From NCBI GenBank assembly GCA_012960805.1, contig DUAO01000023.1, positions 1 to 34,042 on the forward strand: DNA of 34,042 bases. The letters run 5' to 3'. Positions 6,625-15,460 of the stretch are shown piece by piece; the stretch's first letter is position 1; every line of letters begins with the position of its first letter. Source of the stretch: Flavobacteriales bacterium (GTDB lineage: Bacteria; Bacteroidota; Bacteroidia; Flavobacteriales; BACL11). The position numbers were made by a program, and so were the translations under genes. The notes under the pieces are model-generated. The model was not told the DNA's origin, did not search any database, and worked only from the letters and a program-made list of their open reading frames with translations.

Positions 6625-9610
6625 TAACACTTCCTTTAATAGCATCATACTCATGTCCAATTTCAATAGAGTAAAAATAAGCGCCATCAGGCACATCATT
6701 TCCTTTCTTATTTTTGCCATCCCATGGTGAAGCATAACCAATTGATTGAAACAATAACTTCCCATACCTTCCGTACACACTCACTTCAGAATCGCTATAC
6801 AAGAAAGTATTTTCTAAACTCCAGGTATCATTTATATTATCTGCATTCGGAGAAAAAACATTCGGCACGCATTCAGCACTCATAATTGCAATTATAAAAG
6901 CAGTGTCTTCAGTACATGCGTTATTATCCATCACTGTTACACTATAATTTCCTGGATTCAATGCAATATTTAATGGGTTTTGAGTTGAACCGCCTGACCA
7001 TTTATAAGTGTAAGGAGCAGTACCTCCACTAACAATAGCTTCTAGCTCAACATCCAAATTTTCCAAACTACATTTAATAATTGTTTCTGCAGGATCTAAA
7101 TTAATTAACAAAGGATCAATATTAAAATCAGCTCTTACTACACAGCCAATATTATCAATAACTTCTACCCAAGGCGGATCACCTGGACAAATATCGGAAT
7201 GTTGTGTGATGTCACCAGTACCCCATAAATAAGTATAAGGTGAAGCTCCCCACAAATCAGCATCCGCAAAAACTGTAGTTGTGCTTTCATCCATAATTCC
7301 ATTTGGCAGGTAATAGGTTGCAAGCAAAGTATCTATAACCGAACAATTAGATGTATTATCAGTTGTAGTAACAAAATAAGTGCCTTCACACAAATTTGAA
7401 GTAAAAGAATCAATACTAATAATATTATCCAAAACATCAGTCCACTCATAAGAAAAAGACCCTCCAGTAGAAGTAACATCAACATCAACTGAACCAATAT
7501 GAGTTACATCATCATAATATAAAGCTGTAACTAATTCAAAAGGAATTAAATTAAAATAAACTGTATCAGAATTTCCACATGAATCAATAGCAATCACCCA
7601 ATAATTAGCCCCCCATAAGGCATTTATGCTTTGTGAAATTTCTCCTGTACTCCAAATGTATTGAATAGGATTTGTACCTCCAACTGTATTAACTATTGCA
7701 CCCCCTCCACTATCACAAGTTGAATTATTAAAGGCTTCATTCTGAATGCTAAAAGGGTCTGGCTCAGAAATTATTATCTGATTATTTGATGTAGTACATC
7801 CATTAAAATCTGATACCTGACAAGAATAAATACCTGCCGGAAGCACTCTTTGAATATCTGTATTTCCATCATTCCATATTACGCTAAAAGGACCTATCCC
7901 TCCAGAAATTGTAATATCAATAGTTGTTATTTCCCCTCTACACAACAAAGGATTATCATAATTAGAAAAAGCAAAAGCAATTTGCTCAGGTTCATATAAT
8001 GTTAATGGTATGGTATCTACACATCCATTCACATCAGAAACTACTAAGGAATAAATTCCTGCAGTCAAACCATATAACGAATCAGCAGTTCCTGTTCCGT
8101 TTAACCAATAATAACTTAAAGGCCCCATTCCACCAGTCAAATTAATTTTTATACTCCCATCTGAAAGTCCATTACAAGATGGTAAATAGAAAATTGCATT
8201 AGCAGAAAATGGGTCTGATTGCCCCACAGTAAAATCTTTCATATAAATACATCCTAAAGAATCAGTAATAAACAGTGTATATGTACCCGCATATAAGGAA
8301 TCTATATTTATACCACCCCACTGAACAGAATAAGGCATTACTCCTCCATAAATTGAATCTACTTGTAAACTCCCTGTATTTGTTCCGAAACACTCTGCTA
8401 TTGTAGATGTTACATCACAATAAATTGTATTTGGAGCAATAAGGATATAATCTGAAGAATCCTTACAGCCATAAGTTAAATCCTCAATATAAGCAGTATG
8501 TGCTCCCGCTCTCTCATAAAGTATATCTGATGAAGATACTATCCAGCTATATGAAAAACTAGAATTAGTATGACCTCCAGAAACACTATCAATTTTGAGC
8601 CACGTTGAATCTTGCTCGCAAATAATATTTGGATTTATAGAAACATGTAATGTATAATCATCAGGGTCCATTACATAAATTGTAGAATCAAAAGTACAAC
8701 CAAATGAATCAACAACATGAATAGTATAATTACCTACACCCAAACTATCAAACGTAACATAATAAGGAGTTGTATCAGAGACAGCATTTGCCGACATCCC
8801 ATTTCTATCTATTATTCGGATAGTATCAGAGGAGAAATTTGTTAAATAGAAATCATAATAATTTCCGCTTTCGAACCTCTTTCCGTCTTTAATATTTACA
8901 ACAACTGAACCTGTACTCGTACCTTTACAGTGAACAGTATCAATTACTAGAGAATCTATTCTAAGTAAACTTTGCTGAAAAATAACTGAAGTATCTGATA
9001 ATCCTGTTAATGAATCAACAGGTTGAAAAACACAACCACTAAAGTCAGTAACATTAACTACATACTGCCCAGGTGATAGATTCATTAAAAGTGTATCATT
9101 TTGAGGAGAATTTCCTGAAGAATATAAAGTTCCATTTCTATACCAAGTATAAGTATAATACTCATCTCCTGAATTAGAAATGCCATCAGGGTCAAACGGT
9201 ATGCCACCAGAAACTACATGCTTTAAAGAGCCTGTAGAATCTCCAAAACATTTAATATTCTCGTGACTTTGTACGTCTGTTTCCATTGGACAGGAAATTG
9301 AGAAGAAATCAATATCTTGACCCTGACCATTATTATACCAAACTATTGCCTTATAGTTGCCACATTCGGTTGTCCAAAGGGTGTCAAAACTATTCGACCA
9401 CATTAAAGGAAAATAATTAGTAATATCTTCCCATATGCCAGCAGGGTTTTCATATTCCCATTGTATTAAAAGTGAATTAACATCAACATCAAGCGCAATG
9501 AAACCAGTATCATTACCACAACCAACACCTTGTACTGAGAAAGAATTAATTTGTGCTGATAAATTAAATGTAATTGTAAAAAATATAATTAATAATAATA
9601 TTCTTTTCAT
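6611..9610 (-). CDS. T9SS type B sorting domain protein with SprB-like repeats (putative adhesin)
   Basis: This 999-residue secreted protein begins with a signal peptide (MKRILLLIIFFTITFNLSA, cut near residue 20). About ten degenerate repeats of 65-90 residues follow. Each has a Cys-Gly-type start (such as CFGDSTGS, CFGTNTGSLQV, CNGLSDGSIKI), a GG..PY.Y.W core, and a G.Y.V.V.D..GC end, as in the SprB repeats of gliding Flavobacteriia. The final ~85 residues (from PNVFSPNADNINDTW to the terminus) are the type B (gliding-motility-associated) C-terminal domain used for type IX secretion. The likely role is a cell-surface adhesin or motility-associated protein. Its length is far below that of true SprB. 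A -7 element lies about 20 bases before the ATG. Confidence 0.93.
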   Translation of the reverse strand: MKRILLLIIFFTITFNLSAQINSFSVQGVGCGNDTGFIALDVDVNSLLIQWEYENPAGIWEDITNYFPLMWSNSFDTLWTTECGNYKAIVWYNNGQGQDIDFFSISCPMETDVQSHENIKCFGDSTGSLKHVVSGGIPFDPDGISNSGDEYYTYTWYRNGTLYSSGNSPQNDTLLMNLSPGQYVVNVTDFSGCVFQPVDSLTGLSDTSVIFQQSLLRIDSLVIDTVHCKGTSTGSVVVNIKDGKRFESGNYYDFYLTNFSSDTIRIIDRNGMSANAVSDTTPYYVTFDSLGVGNYTIHVVDSFGCTFDSTIYVMDPDDYTLHVSINPNIICEQDSTWLKIDSVSGGHTNSSFSYSWIVSSSDILYERAGAHTAYIEDLTYGCKDSSDYILIAPNTIYCDVTSTIAECFGTNTGSLQVDSIYGGVMPYSVQWGGINIDSLYAGTYTLFITDSLGCIYMKDFTVGQSDPFSANAIFYLPSCNGLSDGSIKINLTGGMGPLSYYWLNGTGTADSLYGLTAGIYSLVVSDVNGCVDTIPLTLYEPEQIAFAFSNYDNPLLCRGEITTIDITISGGIGPFSVIWNDGNTDIQRVLPAGIYSCQVSDFNGCTTSNNQIIISEPDPFSIQNEAFNNSTCDSGGGAIVNTVGGTNPIQYIWSTGEISQSINALWGANYWVIAIDSCGNSDTVYFNLIPFELVTALYYDDVTHIGSVDVDVTSTGGSFSYEWTDVLDNIISIDSFTSNLCEGTYFVTTTDNTSNCSVIDTLLATYYLPNGIMDESTTTVFADADLWGASPYTYLWGTGDITQHSDICPGDPPWVEVIDNIGCVVRADFNIDPLLINLDPAETIIKCSLENLDVELEAIVSGGTAPYTYKWSGGSTQNPLNIALNPGNYSVTVMDNNACTEDTAFIIAIMSAECVPNVFSPNADNINDTWSLENTFLYSDSEVSVYGRYGKLLFQSIGYASPWDGKNKKGNDVPDGAYFYSIEIGHEYDAIKGSVTILR

Positions 9611-9629
9611 TTTATATAAATTTTAAAGG

Positions 9630-9637
9630 CAAATATA
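9630..9637 (-). promoter_or_regulatory. -7 element for the T9SS type B cargo gene
   Basis: Read on the - strand, TATATTTG matches TAnnTTTG and sits 20 bases upstream of the ATG, predicting a leader of about 15 bases. No TTG stands at the usual -33 distance. It indicates that the gene can be transcribed separately from the upstream RNase Z unit. Confidence 0.55.
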
Positions 9638-9647
9638 CCTAAATAAA

Positions 9648-10574
9648 TTAACTATATAACTTATTAAAATCAAGGGTTAAACCTGATTCAGCCAAATAAG
9701 TATTCTTAAAGGTTTCTTTTGTTTCAATTAACAGCTCATCAAGATTTCTATACCTTTGAGAAAAATGACCAATTAATAGATTTTTTACTTCTGCTTTTTT
9801 TGCAATTGTAGCCGCATCAAAAGTTGTAGAATGACCTGTTTCTTTTGCCCTTTCTGATAATTCTTTTTTGAAAGTCGCTTCATGATACAATAAATCTACC
9901 CCTTTAATCTTTTTTATTAATGCTTCATTATACATAGTATCCGTACAAAAGGCATATGAATGTGCTGATGTATTTTCAATAGTAATTTCATTATTTACAA
10001 TCATATTTCCGCTCCCATCAAGCCAATCTGACCCATCTTTTATTGCATTATATTTCTCAAAAGGAATATTATATTTTTCAACCTTATCTTTAAGTATCTT
10101 TCGCCTACTTTTTTTCTCTTGAAAAATAAATCCTGAACATTTAAGACTGTGATTAAGTAATACATTTCGAACACTTATCGCCTCATCCTCAAATAATAAT
10201 TGCTCTTTATCATCTGCAATAGAATGAAAAAATAGTGGAAAATTTAATTCAGTATTAGAAGCTGCTAATTGTAAATCAATAATTGCCTTTAGCTGCTGAT
10301 GAGCATAAATATGTAAATCTTTATTTCTACCCAAAAGATGCATACTACTAATTAAGCCAATCAAACCAAAGTAATGGTCGCCATGCAAATGGCTAATAAA
10401 AATATGGCCTATCCTTTGATAGCTTAATTGATATTTCCTAAGTTGAACTTGAGTACCTTCCCCGCAATCAATTAAAAAAAACCGCTCATTTGCATTTAAC
10501 AATTGAGCGGTTGGATGTCTTTCTACAGTAGGAATTGCTGAGTTGCACCCTAAAACAGTTAACTTAAATGCCAT
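9648..10574 (-). CDS. rnz: ribonuclease Z
   Basis: RNase Z is the zinc-dependent endonuclease that removes 3' trailers from tRNA precursors. The 308-residue protein is a metallo-beta-lactamase with the signature HLHGDH (62-67). The other metal ligands are expected in the NHS segment near 140, in the CTDT stretch near 210, and in the HEATF and GHST region. Lys- and Gly-rich residues in the middle correspond to the flexible exosite arm of the long bacterial form. The start overlaps the preceding stop (TAATG). It is the last gene of the pyrR-pyrB-STAS-T9SS unit. It adds a fourth tRNA-maturation enzyme to the window, but on the opposite strand to the tsaC-cca-miaA block. Confidence 0.95.
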   Translation of the reverse strand: MAFKLTVLGCNSAIPTVERHPTAQLLNANERFFLIDCGEGTQVQLRKYQLSYQRIGHIFISHLHGDHYFGLIGLISSMHLLGRNKDLHIYAHQQLKAIIDLQLAASNTELNFPLFFHSIADDKEQLLFEDEAISVRNVLLNHSLKCSGFIFQEKKSRRKILKDKVEKYNIPFEKYNAIKDGSDWLDGSGNMIVNNEITIENTSAHSYAFCTDTMYNEALIKKIKGVDLLYHEATFKKELSERAKETGHSTTFDAATIAKKAEVKNLLIGHFSQRYRNLDELLIETKETFKNTYLAESGLTLDFNKLYS

Positions 10575-11407
10575 TAATTAGCTATCACCATCCTTTTAGA
10601 AATTATTTTTTCACCATTATTTACTGAGTACGTATAGATTCCAGAAGATAAATCATGACTAAATTGATAAGTGTTTACCCCTTTAGTTGCAGCAATCTTC
10701 TTAGTATAAACGCTTTTTCCAAACATATCAATGATTTCAAATGCTACATTATCAGACTTTGGAGCATTGAATTGAATATTGGTAAATTCAGTAAAAGGAT
10801 TTGGAGCGTTTTGAAAAAGCACAAAATCATCTTGATGGAAAGTTTGTATTCCTGTTGCAGAATTAACTACAATCTTATAACCATCAATAGTTTCATACGC
10901 TCCTGTGGCTGAGTACAGATCAGTTTCTACAGCAACAGGGAATCCGAATATTGTAAGGCTGCCATGAGTATATACATTTACTTCTATTGTAATTGGATAA
11001 ACCCCCACAGGATCATTTGTTGTTCCATACACATTTGCGCATCCAACAACATCTCCTTCATAAGTACAGTTGGAGGTATTACAATCTAAAATAATTCCAG
11101 AAGGAGCGCCAATTGTTGACACCATAACCATACTGTCAACTGGCCAATTTCCCACATAATGAGCAGTCCCTAATGTGTCTATTGTAGTAATTGAAGAATC
11201 TCCAGATGCAGCTTCAATTAAAGTTGTGGGTGTTTTAATGTCAATTTGGGTATAATAAGAGACTCCTTGAGTAACATGAGGAAGGTTTTGAATAGTATCT
11301 GGCCAAATATTATATAATGAGTCTTGATATAAGGGGTTTGGCGCACATTGCCCGTAACTTACAACACAGCTAAGTGTCAGTGTAAAAAATAATAGTAGTT
11401 TTTTCAT
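10574..11407 (-). CDS. T9SS type A sorting domain-containing secreted protein
   Basis: The 277-residue protein has a signal peptide (MKKLLLFFTLTLSCVVSYG) and an uncharacterised beta-rich body of about 170 residues, with four cysteines in the middle (CNTSNC and the following GDVVGC). The last ~80 residues, from LFQNAPNPF to MVIAN, are the type A C-terminal sorting domain recognised by the type IX secretion system, with the usual PNPF start, DMFGK and L.SGIYTY motifs. The function of the passenger domain is not recognised. It lies between a STAS-like gene (16 bases away) and rnz (overlapping), so it appears to be co-transcribed with pyrimidine genes, an odd partner for a secreted protein. Confidence 0.88.
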   Translation of the reverse strand: MKKLLLFFTLTLSCVVSYGQCAPNPLYQDSLYNIWPDTIQNLPHVTQGVSYYTQIDIKTPTTLIEAASGDSSITTIDTLGTAHYVGNWPVDSMVMVSTIGAPSGIILDCNTSNCTYEGDVVGCANVYGTTNDPVGVYPITIEVNVYTHGSLTIFGFPVAVETDLYSATGAYETIDGYKIVVNSATGIQTFHQDDFVLFQNAPNPFTEFTNIQFNAPKSDNVAFEIIDMFGKSVYTKKIAATKGVNTYQFSHDLSSGIYTYSVNNGEKIISKRMVIAN

Positions 11408-11423
11408 ATTAATTTATTAAATA

Positions 11424-11723
11424 TTAATTATCTAATTGTCTTGCCATTTCATCCATTTCAATGTAATCATAGGCTTCTTGTAAAGAAGGAACTATTGTTA
11501 GTCTTTCATCAAATGAAAATTCACATACAATTACAAAAGAGCCATTCATAGCCGAAACACTATTGGCAAATGTAATAAATTTATTTTTAATATTTTCAGT
11601 CACTTCTACACTTACTCCTCTTAAATCTGCAATAAAATGTTTAATCTCTGAAGTGATTTTTAAATCTGAAAAATTATTATCAGTTCCTAATTTAAAAACT
11701 AGTGTATTATCAGTAATATTCAT
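11424..11723 (-). CDS. STAS-like domain protein
   Basis: The 99-residue soluble protein has the size and alternating strand-helix pattern of a STAS / anti-sigma-factor-antagonist fold: a strand LVFKLG, an ISSEI-like helix region, the central FITFANSV helix, a buried strand GSFVIVCEF and a C-terminal helix. A phosphorylatable serine in the canonical position cannot be assigned with confidence. The gene starts three bases after pyrB and precedes a T9SS cargo gene by 16 bases. Similar small STAS-type proteins next to rnz are known to me in Bacteroidota, but the function is not established. Partner kinases or sigma regulators are not in the window. Confidence 0.6.
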   Translation of the reverse strand: MNITDNTLVFKLGTDNNFSDLKITSEIKHFIADLRGVSVEVTENIKNKFITFANSVSAMNGSFVIVCEFSFDERLTIVPSLQEAYDYIEMDEMARQLDN

Positions 11724-11726
11724 TGC

Positions 11727-12659
11727 TTAATTATTTTTTATTCCCCCGGCAAGTAAATATAATACCGCCATTCGAATAGCAACTCCATTTTCTACTTGAT
11801 CTAAAATAATAGCATGCTTGGAATCGGCAACATCTGAACTAAGTTCAACACCTCTATTAACTGGCCCAGGATGCATAATCGTTATTTCTTTGTCTAAGCT
11901 TTCAAGTACCATTTTATCAATACCGTATACCATTGCATACTCTCGTAAGGATGGGAAATAATTTACATCTTGTCGCTCCAATTGTATTCTTAAAACATTT
12001 GCTACATCACACCATTGCAAGGCTTCCTTCAAATCTGAAAAATGAGTAACCCCAAGTGAATCCAAATGTTTTGGCATTAGGGATGAAGGCCCGCATACTT
12101 TCACTTCAGCACCTAATTTTTGCAGGCAATAGATATTTGACAGGGCAACTCTTGAATGTAATATATCACCAATAATTACTATTTTTTTTCCTGCGATAAC
12201 ACCATATTTCTCACGTATTGAATACGCATCAAGCAAAGCTTGAGTTGGATGCTCATGAGTACCATCACCAGCATTTACAATTTTAGCATTTACATTTCTA
12301 GACAGAAACACTGACGCTCCTGGATTAGGATGACGCATCACAATAATATCAACCTTCATAGCTAATATATTATTTACCGTATCCAATAAAGTTTCTCCCT
12401 TTTTAACAGATGATGATGCTGAAGAAAAATTAATCACATCAGCCGAAAGCCTTTTTTCAGCTAATTCAAATGATAATTTGGTTCGAGTAGAATCTTCAAA
12501 AAATAGATTTGCAATTGTAATATCTCTTAATGACGGTACTTTTTTAATCGGCTGGTTAATAATCTTTTTAAAGTTATCAGCTGTTTTAAAAATCAAATCA
12601 ATATCTGATGTTTTTAGATATTTTATTCCTAATAAATGATTTACTGATAACTTACTCAT
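11727..12659 (-). CDS. pyrB: aspartate carbamoyltransferase catalytic subunit
   Basis: PyrB condenses carbamoyl phosphate with aspartate, the committed step of de novo pyrimidine synthesis. The 310-residue length is standard. The carbamoyl-phosphate loop STRT is at 57-60, followed by SFELAEKRL; the K86-K87-G loop, HPTQALLDAY (137-146) and HPGPVNRGVE near residue 265 complete the active site. No pyrI regulatory gene follows. The start overlaps the pyrR stop by four bases (ATGA), which points to translational coupling. Confidence 0.97.
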   Translation of the reverse strand: MSKLSVNHLLGIKYLKTSDIDLIFKTADNFKKIINQPIKKVPSLRDITIANLFFEDSTRTKLSFELAEKRLSADVINFSSASSSVKKGETLLDTVNNILAMKVDIIVMRHPNPGASVFLSRNVNAKIVNAGDGTHEHPTQALLDAYSIREKYGVIAGKKIVIIGDILHSRVALSNIYCLQKLGAEVKVCGPSSLMPKHLDSLGVTHFSDLKEALQWCDVANVLRIQLERQDVNYFPSLREYAMVYGIDKMVLESLDKEITIMHPGPVNRGVELSSDVADSKHAIILDQVENGVAIRMAVLYLLAGGIKNN

Positions 12660-13204
12660 TGTTCCGATTTTCTCATTAATATTCTGTCAGTTCCATTAGT
12701 TTCTTTCCATTCAACAATTACTTTCTCTGATTCTATTGTGTCAATTGTTCTTCCAACATAATCTGGTTGTATGGGTAAATCCCTACTAAACCTCCTATCA
12801 ATTAATGTGAGGAGTTCTACTGATTTTGGTCTGCCAAATGCCATTAATGCATCTATTGCTGATCTGATTGACCTTCCTGTAAATAAAACATCATCAATTA
12901 ACACTACATTTTTCCCTTCAAGTGACAAGTTCATATCCATAACTTGAGGCACTATAGGCTCCTCTCTTCTTCTTAAATCGTCACGATAAAATGAAATATC
13001 TAAGTTTCCTGATTCAATATTAGGTGTTTTTAATAATTGCTTAAGTTTGGTAATTATCCTATTACATAAGAATGTTCCTCTTGGTTGCACTCCAACTATT
13101 ACGGTATTATTAAAATCATTATGACGCTCAATTAATTGCTGACATAGCCTTTCAATTGTAATGTCAATATCCTGCTGATTTAATATTTGTCTTTCTTTAA
13201 TCAT
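12656..13204 (-). CDS. pyrR: PyrR: bifunctional pyr operon regulator / uracil phosphoribosyltransferase
   Basis: This PRTase-fold protein has the PRPP-binding motif VVLIDDVLFTGRS (100-112 from the chosen start), with GVQPRGTFL and a YRDDL.RR segment as in PyrR. In Firmicutes PyrR binds pyr mRNA and attenuates transcription; it also converts uracil and PRPP to UMP. I start it at 13204 (MIKERQILNQ), giving 182 residues. The frame is open further upstream, but that stretch (MGLFFCYFC) is just the rpsA terminator and promoter read as codons. The promoter -7 element lies eight bases before the ATG, so there is almost no leader and no pyr attenuator in front of the operon. Confidence 0.92.
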   Translation of the reverse strand: MIKERQILNQQDIDITIERLCQQLIERHNDFNNTVIVGVQPRGTFLCNRIITKLKQLLKTPNIESGNLDISFYRDDLRRREEPIVPQVMDMNLSLEGKNVVLIDDVLFTGRSIRSAIDALMAFGRPKSVELLTLIDRRFSRDLPIQPDYVGRTIDTIESEKVIVEWKETNGTDRILMRKSEQ

Positions 13205-13211
13205 TTCAATA

Positions 13212-13219
13212 CAAAAATA
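13212..13219 (-). promoter_or_regulatory. -7 promoter element of pyrR operon
   Basis: On the - strand TATTTTTG matches TAnnTTTG and ends eight bases before the pyrR ATG, predicting a leader of only a few bases. A TTTG (13238-13235 on the - strand) lies 15 bases upstream, inside the rpsA terminator hairpin; this is shorter than the usual spacing of about 19. Confidence 0.6.
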
Positions 13220-13220
13220 G

Positions 13221-13252
13221 CAAAAAAAAAGCCCCAAATTAATGGGGCTTTA
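13221..13252 (-). terminator. Rho-independent terminator of rpsA
   Basis: On the - strand a seven-base stem AAGCCCC / GGGGCTT with an eight-base loop (ATTAATTT) is followed by nine T's. It lies a few bases after the rpsA stop and directly abuts the pyrR -7 element. Confidence 0.9.
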
Positions 13253-13258
13253 AATTAA

Positions 13259-15358
13259 TTATTCATCTTTCTCTAAATTCTTCTTCAGCTCCGACAGCTG
13301 ATCTAAATCACCTAAAGTAGTTTGCTTTTTATTTTTATCAAGTTTTTTTATCACTTTTTTAGTTGATGCCACACTTTTCTTTCTTTTGGTTTTTGTCTCT
13401 TGCTTAAAGATTTCAGTATGCGAAACTAATATTTTTTTATTTTCTTTTGAGAACTCAAGAATTCTGAACTGCAATGTTTCACCAACTCCAGCAGCAGAAC
13501 CATCTTCTTTTTCAATATGGCTCTTTGGAGCAAAAGCTTCAATACCTTCGCCTAAAGTTACTAAGGCACCTTTATCTAATACTTCAGTAATAGTTCCTTC
13601 ATAGTCTTTTCCATCAAGAAATTGTTTAGCATAAGTATCCCAAGGATTTTTCTCTAATTGCTTGTGTCCTAAACTAATTTTTCTGTTTGATTTATCAATA
13701 TCCAAAACAACAACTTCTAATTGAGTGTCAACTTGAGTAAACTCAGCTGGGTGTTTAATTTTCTTAGTCCAAGATAAATCAGAAATATGCACTAATCCAT
13801 CAACTCCTTCAACTAACTCAACAAATATTCCAAAGTTTGTAAAATTTCTTACTTTAACACTGTGCTTTGAACCAACCGGGAAGTTAGCTTCAATATCAAC
13901 CCATGGATCTGGAGTCATTTGTTTAACACCTAATGACATCTTTCTGCTTTCCTTATCTAAGGTTAAGATTTGAGCTTTTATAACATCGCCTTTTTTATAG
14001 AAGTCATTTGCACTTCTTAAATGAGTAGACCATGACATTTCAGATACATGTAATAATGCTTCAATTCCTGTCTGCAATTCAACAAACACGCCATAATCAG
14101 CAACTACTACAACTTTCCCTTCAACTTCATCACTCACTTTTATTGATTCATCTAAATTTTCCCAAGGATGAGTTCCTAATTGTTTTAATCCTAACTGAAT
14201 TCTACTCTTCCCTTCGTCATAGTCAAGAATTACAACATTAATTATTTCATCTAAAGATACAATTTCATCCGGGTGAGAAATTCTACCCCAAGATAAATCA
14301 GTAATATGAATTAAGCCATCAATACCGCCTAAATCAACAAATACTCCATATGAAGTAATGTTTTTAACTGTTCCTTCAAGTACTTGCCCTTTTTCTAATT
14401 TAGACATTATTTCTTTAGTTTGAACCGCTAAATCAGCTTCAATTAATGCCTTATGAGATACAACAACATTTCTGAATGATTCATTTACCTTAACTACCTT
14501 GAATTCCATTTTTTTGCCAACATATTCGTCATAATCACGAATAGGTTTCACATCAATTTGAGAACCTGGCAAGAAACACTCAATACCAAATACATCAACA
14601 ATCATCCCTCCTTTAGTCCTACTTTTAATCTGACCATTAACAATCTCACCGGTTTCAAGCGCTACATTAACTTTTTCCCAAGCTCTTAATACTCTTGCTC
14701 TTTTATGAGATAATACTAACTGACCATTTTTATCTTCTTGCTTTTCAACTAAAACCTCAACAATATCACCAGCCTTAAGCTCAGGGTTATACTTAAATTC
14801 GTTAAAACTAATTATACCATCTGATTTAAAATTAATATCAATAACAACCTCCCTATCAGTTACCATTACGACAACACCATCAATAACTTGCTTAGCTATT
14901 ACATCTGGTAAAGTAGTGCTGTATTCTTTTTCAAGATCTGATCTTTCAATTTTTGTGTAGTTGTCATTCTGTGATATAGTTTCCCAATCAAACGGCACAA
15001 CTTCCTTAACTATTTTTTCTGGGGGTTTTTCTTCTTTCACTTCTTCAATAACAGCTGTTTCGATTACTGAATCTACAACAGGAGTTTCTGTTGCTTTTAC
15101 TTTCTCTTTAATTGGAGTTTCTACTGTATCTTCTACGACTTCTTCTGTTGCAGGAACTTCCTCCTCTACAACAGAAGTTGCAGCCGCTACTTCTTTATTA
15201 ATTTCCTTAGTTACAGCTGTGTCTATAACAGCCTCTACAACAGGAGTTTCTGTTGCTTTTATCTGCTCTTTAACTGGGACTTCTACTGTTTCAATCTTAT
15301 TAATTCTAGGCTTTTTAACAGCTTTTTTTGTAGTTGTTTTTTTCTTTGCTTCTGACAT
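13259..15358 (-). CDS. rpsA: 30S ribosomal protein S1
   Basis: S1 binds mRNA on the 30S subunit and helps unfold and load it. The 699-residue protein has six S1 (OB-fold) repeats between about residues 130 and 650, for example GTVKNITSYGVFVDLGGIDG, GKVVVVADYGVFVELQTGIE and VKVRNFTNFGIFVELVEGVD. A lysine-rich tail follows. The N-terminal ~115 residues are an unusual low-complexity Lys/Glu/Thr/Val extension, absent from E. coli S1, that contains an in-frame duplication (ATETPVV occurs twice, 54 codons apart). A 110-120-base structured leader precedes the ATG and a terminator follows the stop, so rpsA is a single-gene unit. Autoregulation through the leader is plausible, since S1 represses its own mRNA in gammaproteobacteria. 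Confidence 0.97.
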   Translation of the reverse strand: MSEAKKKTTTKKAVKKPRINKIETVEVPVKEQIKATETPVVEAVIDTAVTKEINKEVAAATSVVEEEVPATEEVVEDTVETPIKEKVKATETPVVDSVIETAVIEEVKEEKPPEKIVKEVVPFDWETISQNDNYTKIERSDLEKEYSTTLPDVIAKQVIDGVVVMVTDREVVIDINFKSDGIISFNEFKYNPELKAGDIVEVLVEKQEDKNGQLVLSHKRARVLRAWEKVNVALETGEIVNGQIKSRTKGGMIVDVFGIECFLPGSQIDVKPIRDYDEYVGKKMEFKVVKVNESFRNVVVSHKALIEADLAVQTKEIMSKLEKGQVLEGTVKNITSYGVFVDLGGIDGLIHITDLSWGRISHPDEIVSLDEIINVVILDYDEGKSRIQLGLKQLGTHPWENLDESIKVSDEVEGKVVVVADYGVFVELQTGIEALLHVSEMSWSTHLRSANDFYKKGDVIKAQILTLDKESRKMSLGVKQMTPDPWVDIEANFPVGSKHSVKVRNFTNFGIFVELVEGVDGLVHISDLSWTKKIKHPAEFTQVDTQLEVVVLDIDKSNRKISLGHKQLEKNPWDTYAKQFLDGKDYEGTITEVLDKGALVTLGEGIEAFAPKSHIEKEDGSAAGVGETLQFRILEFSKENKKILVSHTEIFKQETKTKRKKSVASTKKVIKKLDKNKKQTTLGDLDQLSELKKNLEKDE
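15072..15261. repeat. in-frame direct repeat inside the rpsA 5' region
   Basis: The segment TCTACAACAGGAGTTTCTGT and the following eight bases occur at 15072 and again at 15234, exactly 162 bases (54 codons) apart, with weaker similarity over about 75 bases on both sides. It encodes the duplicated ATETPVV-type segment of the S1 N-terminal extension. Confidence 0.85.
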
Positions 15359-15385
15359 TTTTGCCTTTTTCTTTGTATCTAAAAA

Positions 15386-15460
15386 GTTGGTAAGGTAATT
15401 TGTTGCAACTTTCAGAGGAATTAAACTTTATAATTTTCCTTTTCACTACCTTACAACAAC
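15386..15460 (-). promoter_or_regulatory. long-range stem in the rpsA leader (candidate autoregulatory element)
   Basis: In the - strand transcript GUUGUUGUAAGGUA (15460-15447) can pair with UACCUUACCAAC (15397-15386): four plus eight base pairs separated by a two-base bulge. The 49-base interior holds a smaller AGGAA/UUCCU stem. The element fills most of the 110-base leader between the promoter and the rpsA ATG. The downstream arm ends 27 bases before the start codon. Regulation by S1 itself is inference. Confidence 0.5.

Noticed and set aside
13205-13237. Eleven extra N-terminal codons on pyrR
   Set aside because: They are the rpsA terminator T tract and the -7 element read as codons; PyrR homologues start near MIKERQ.
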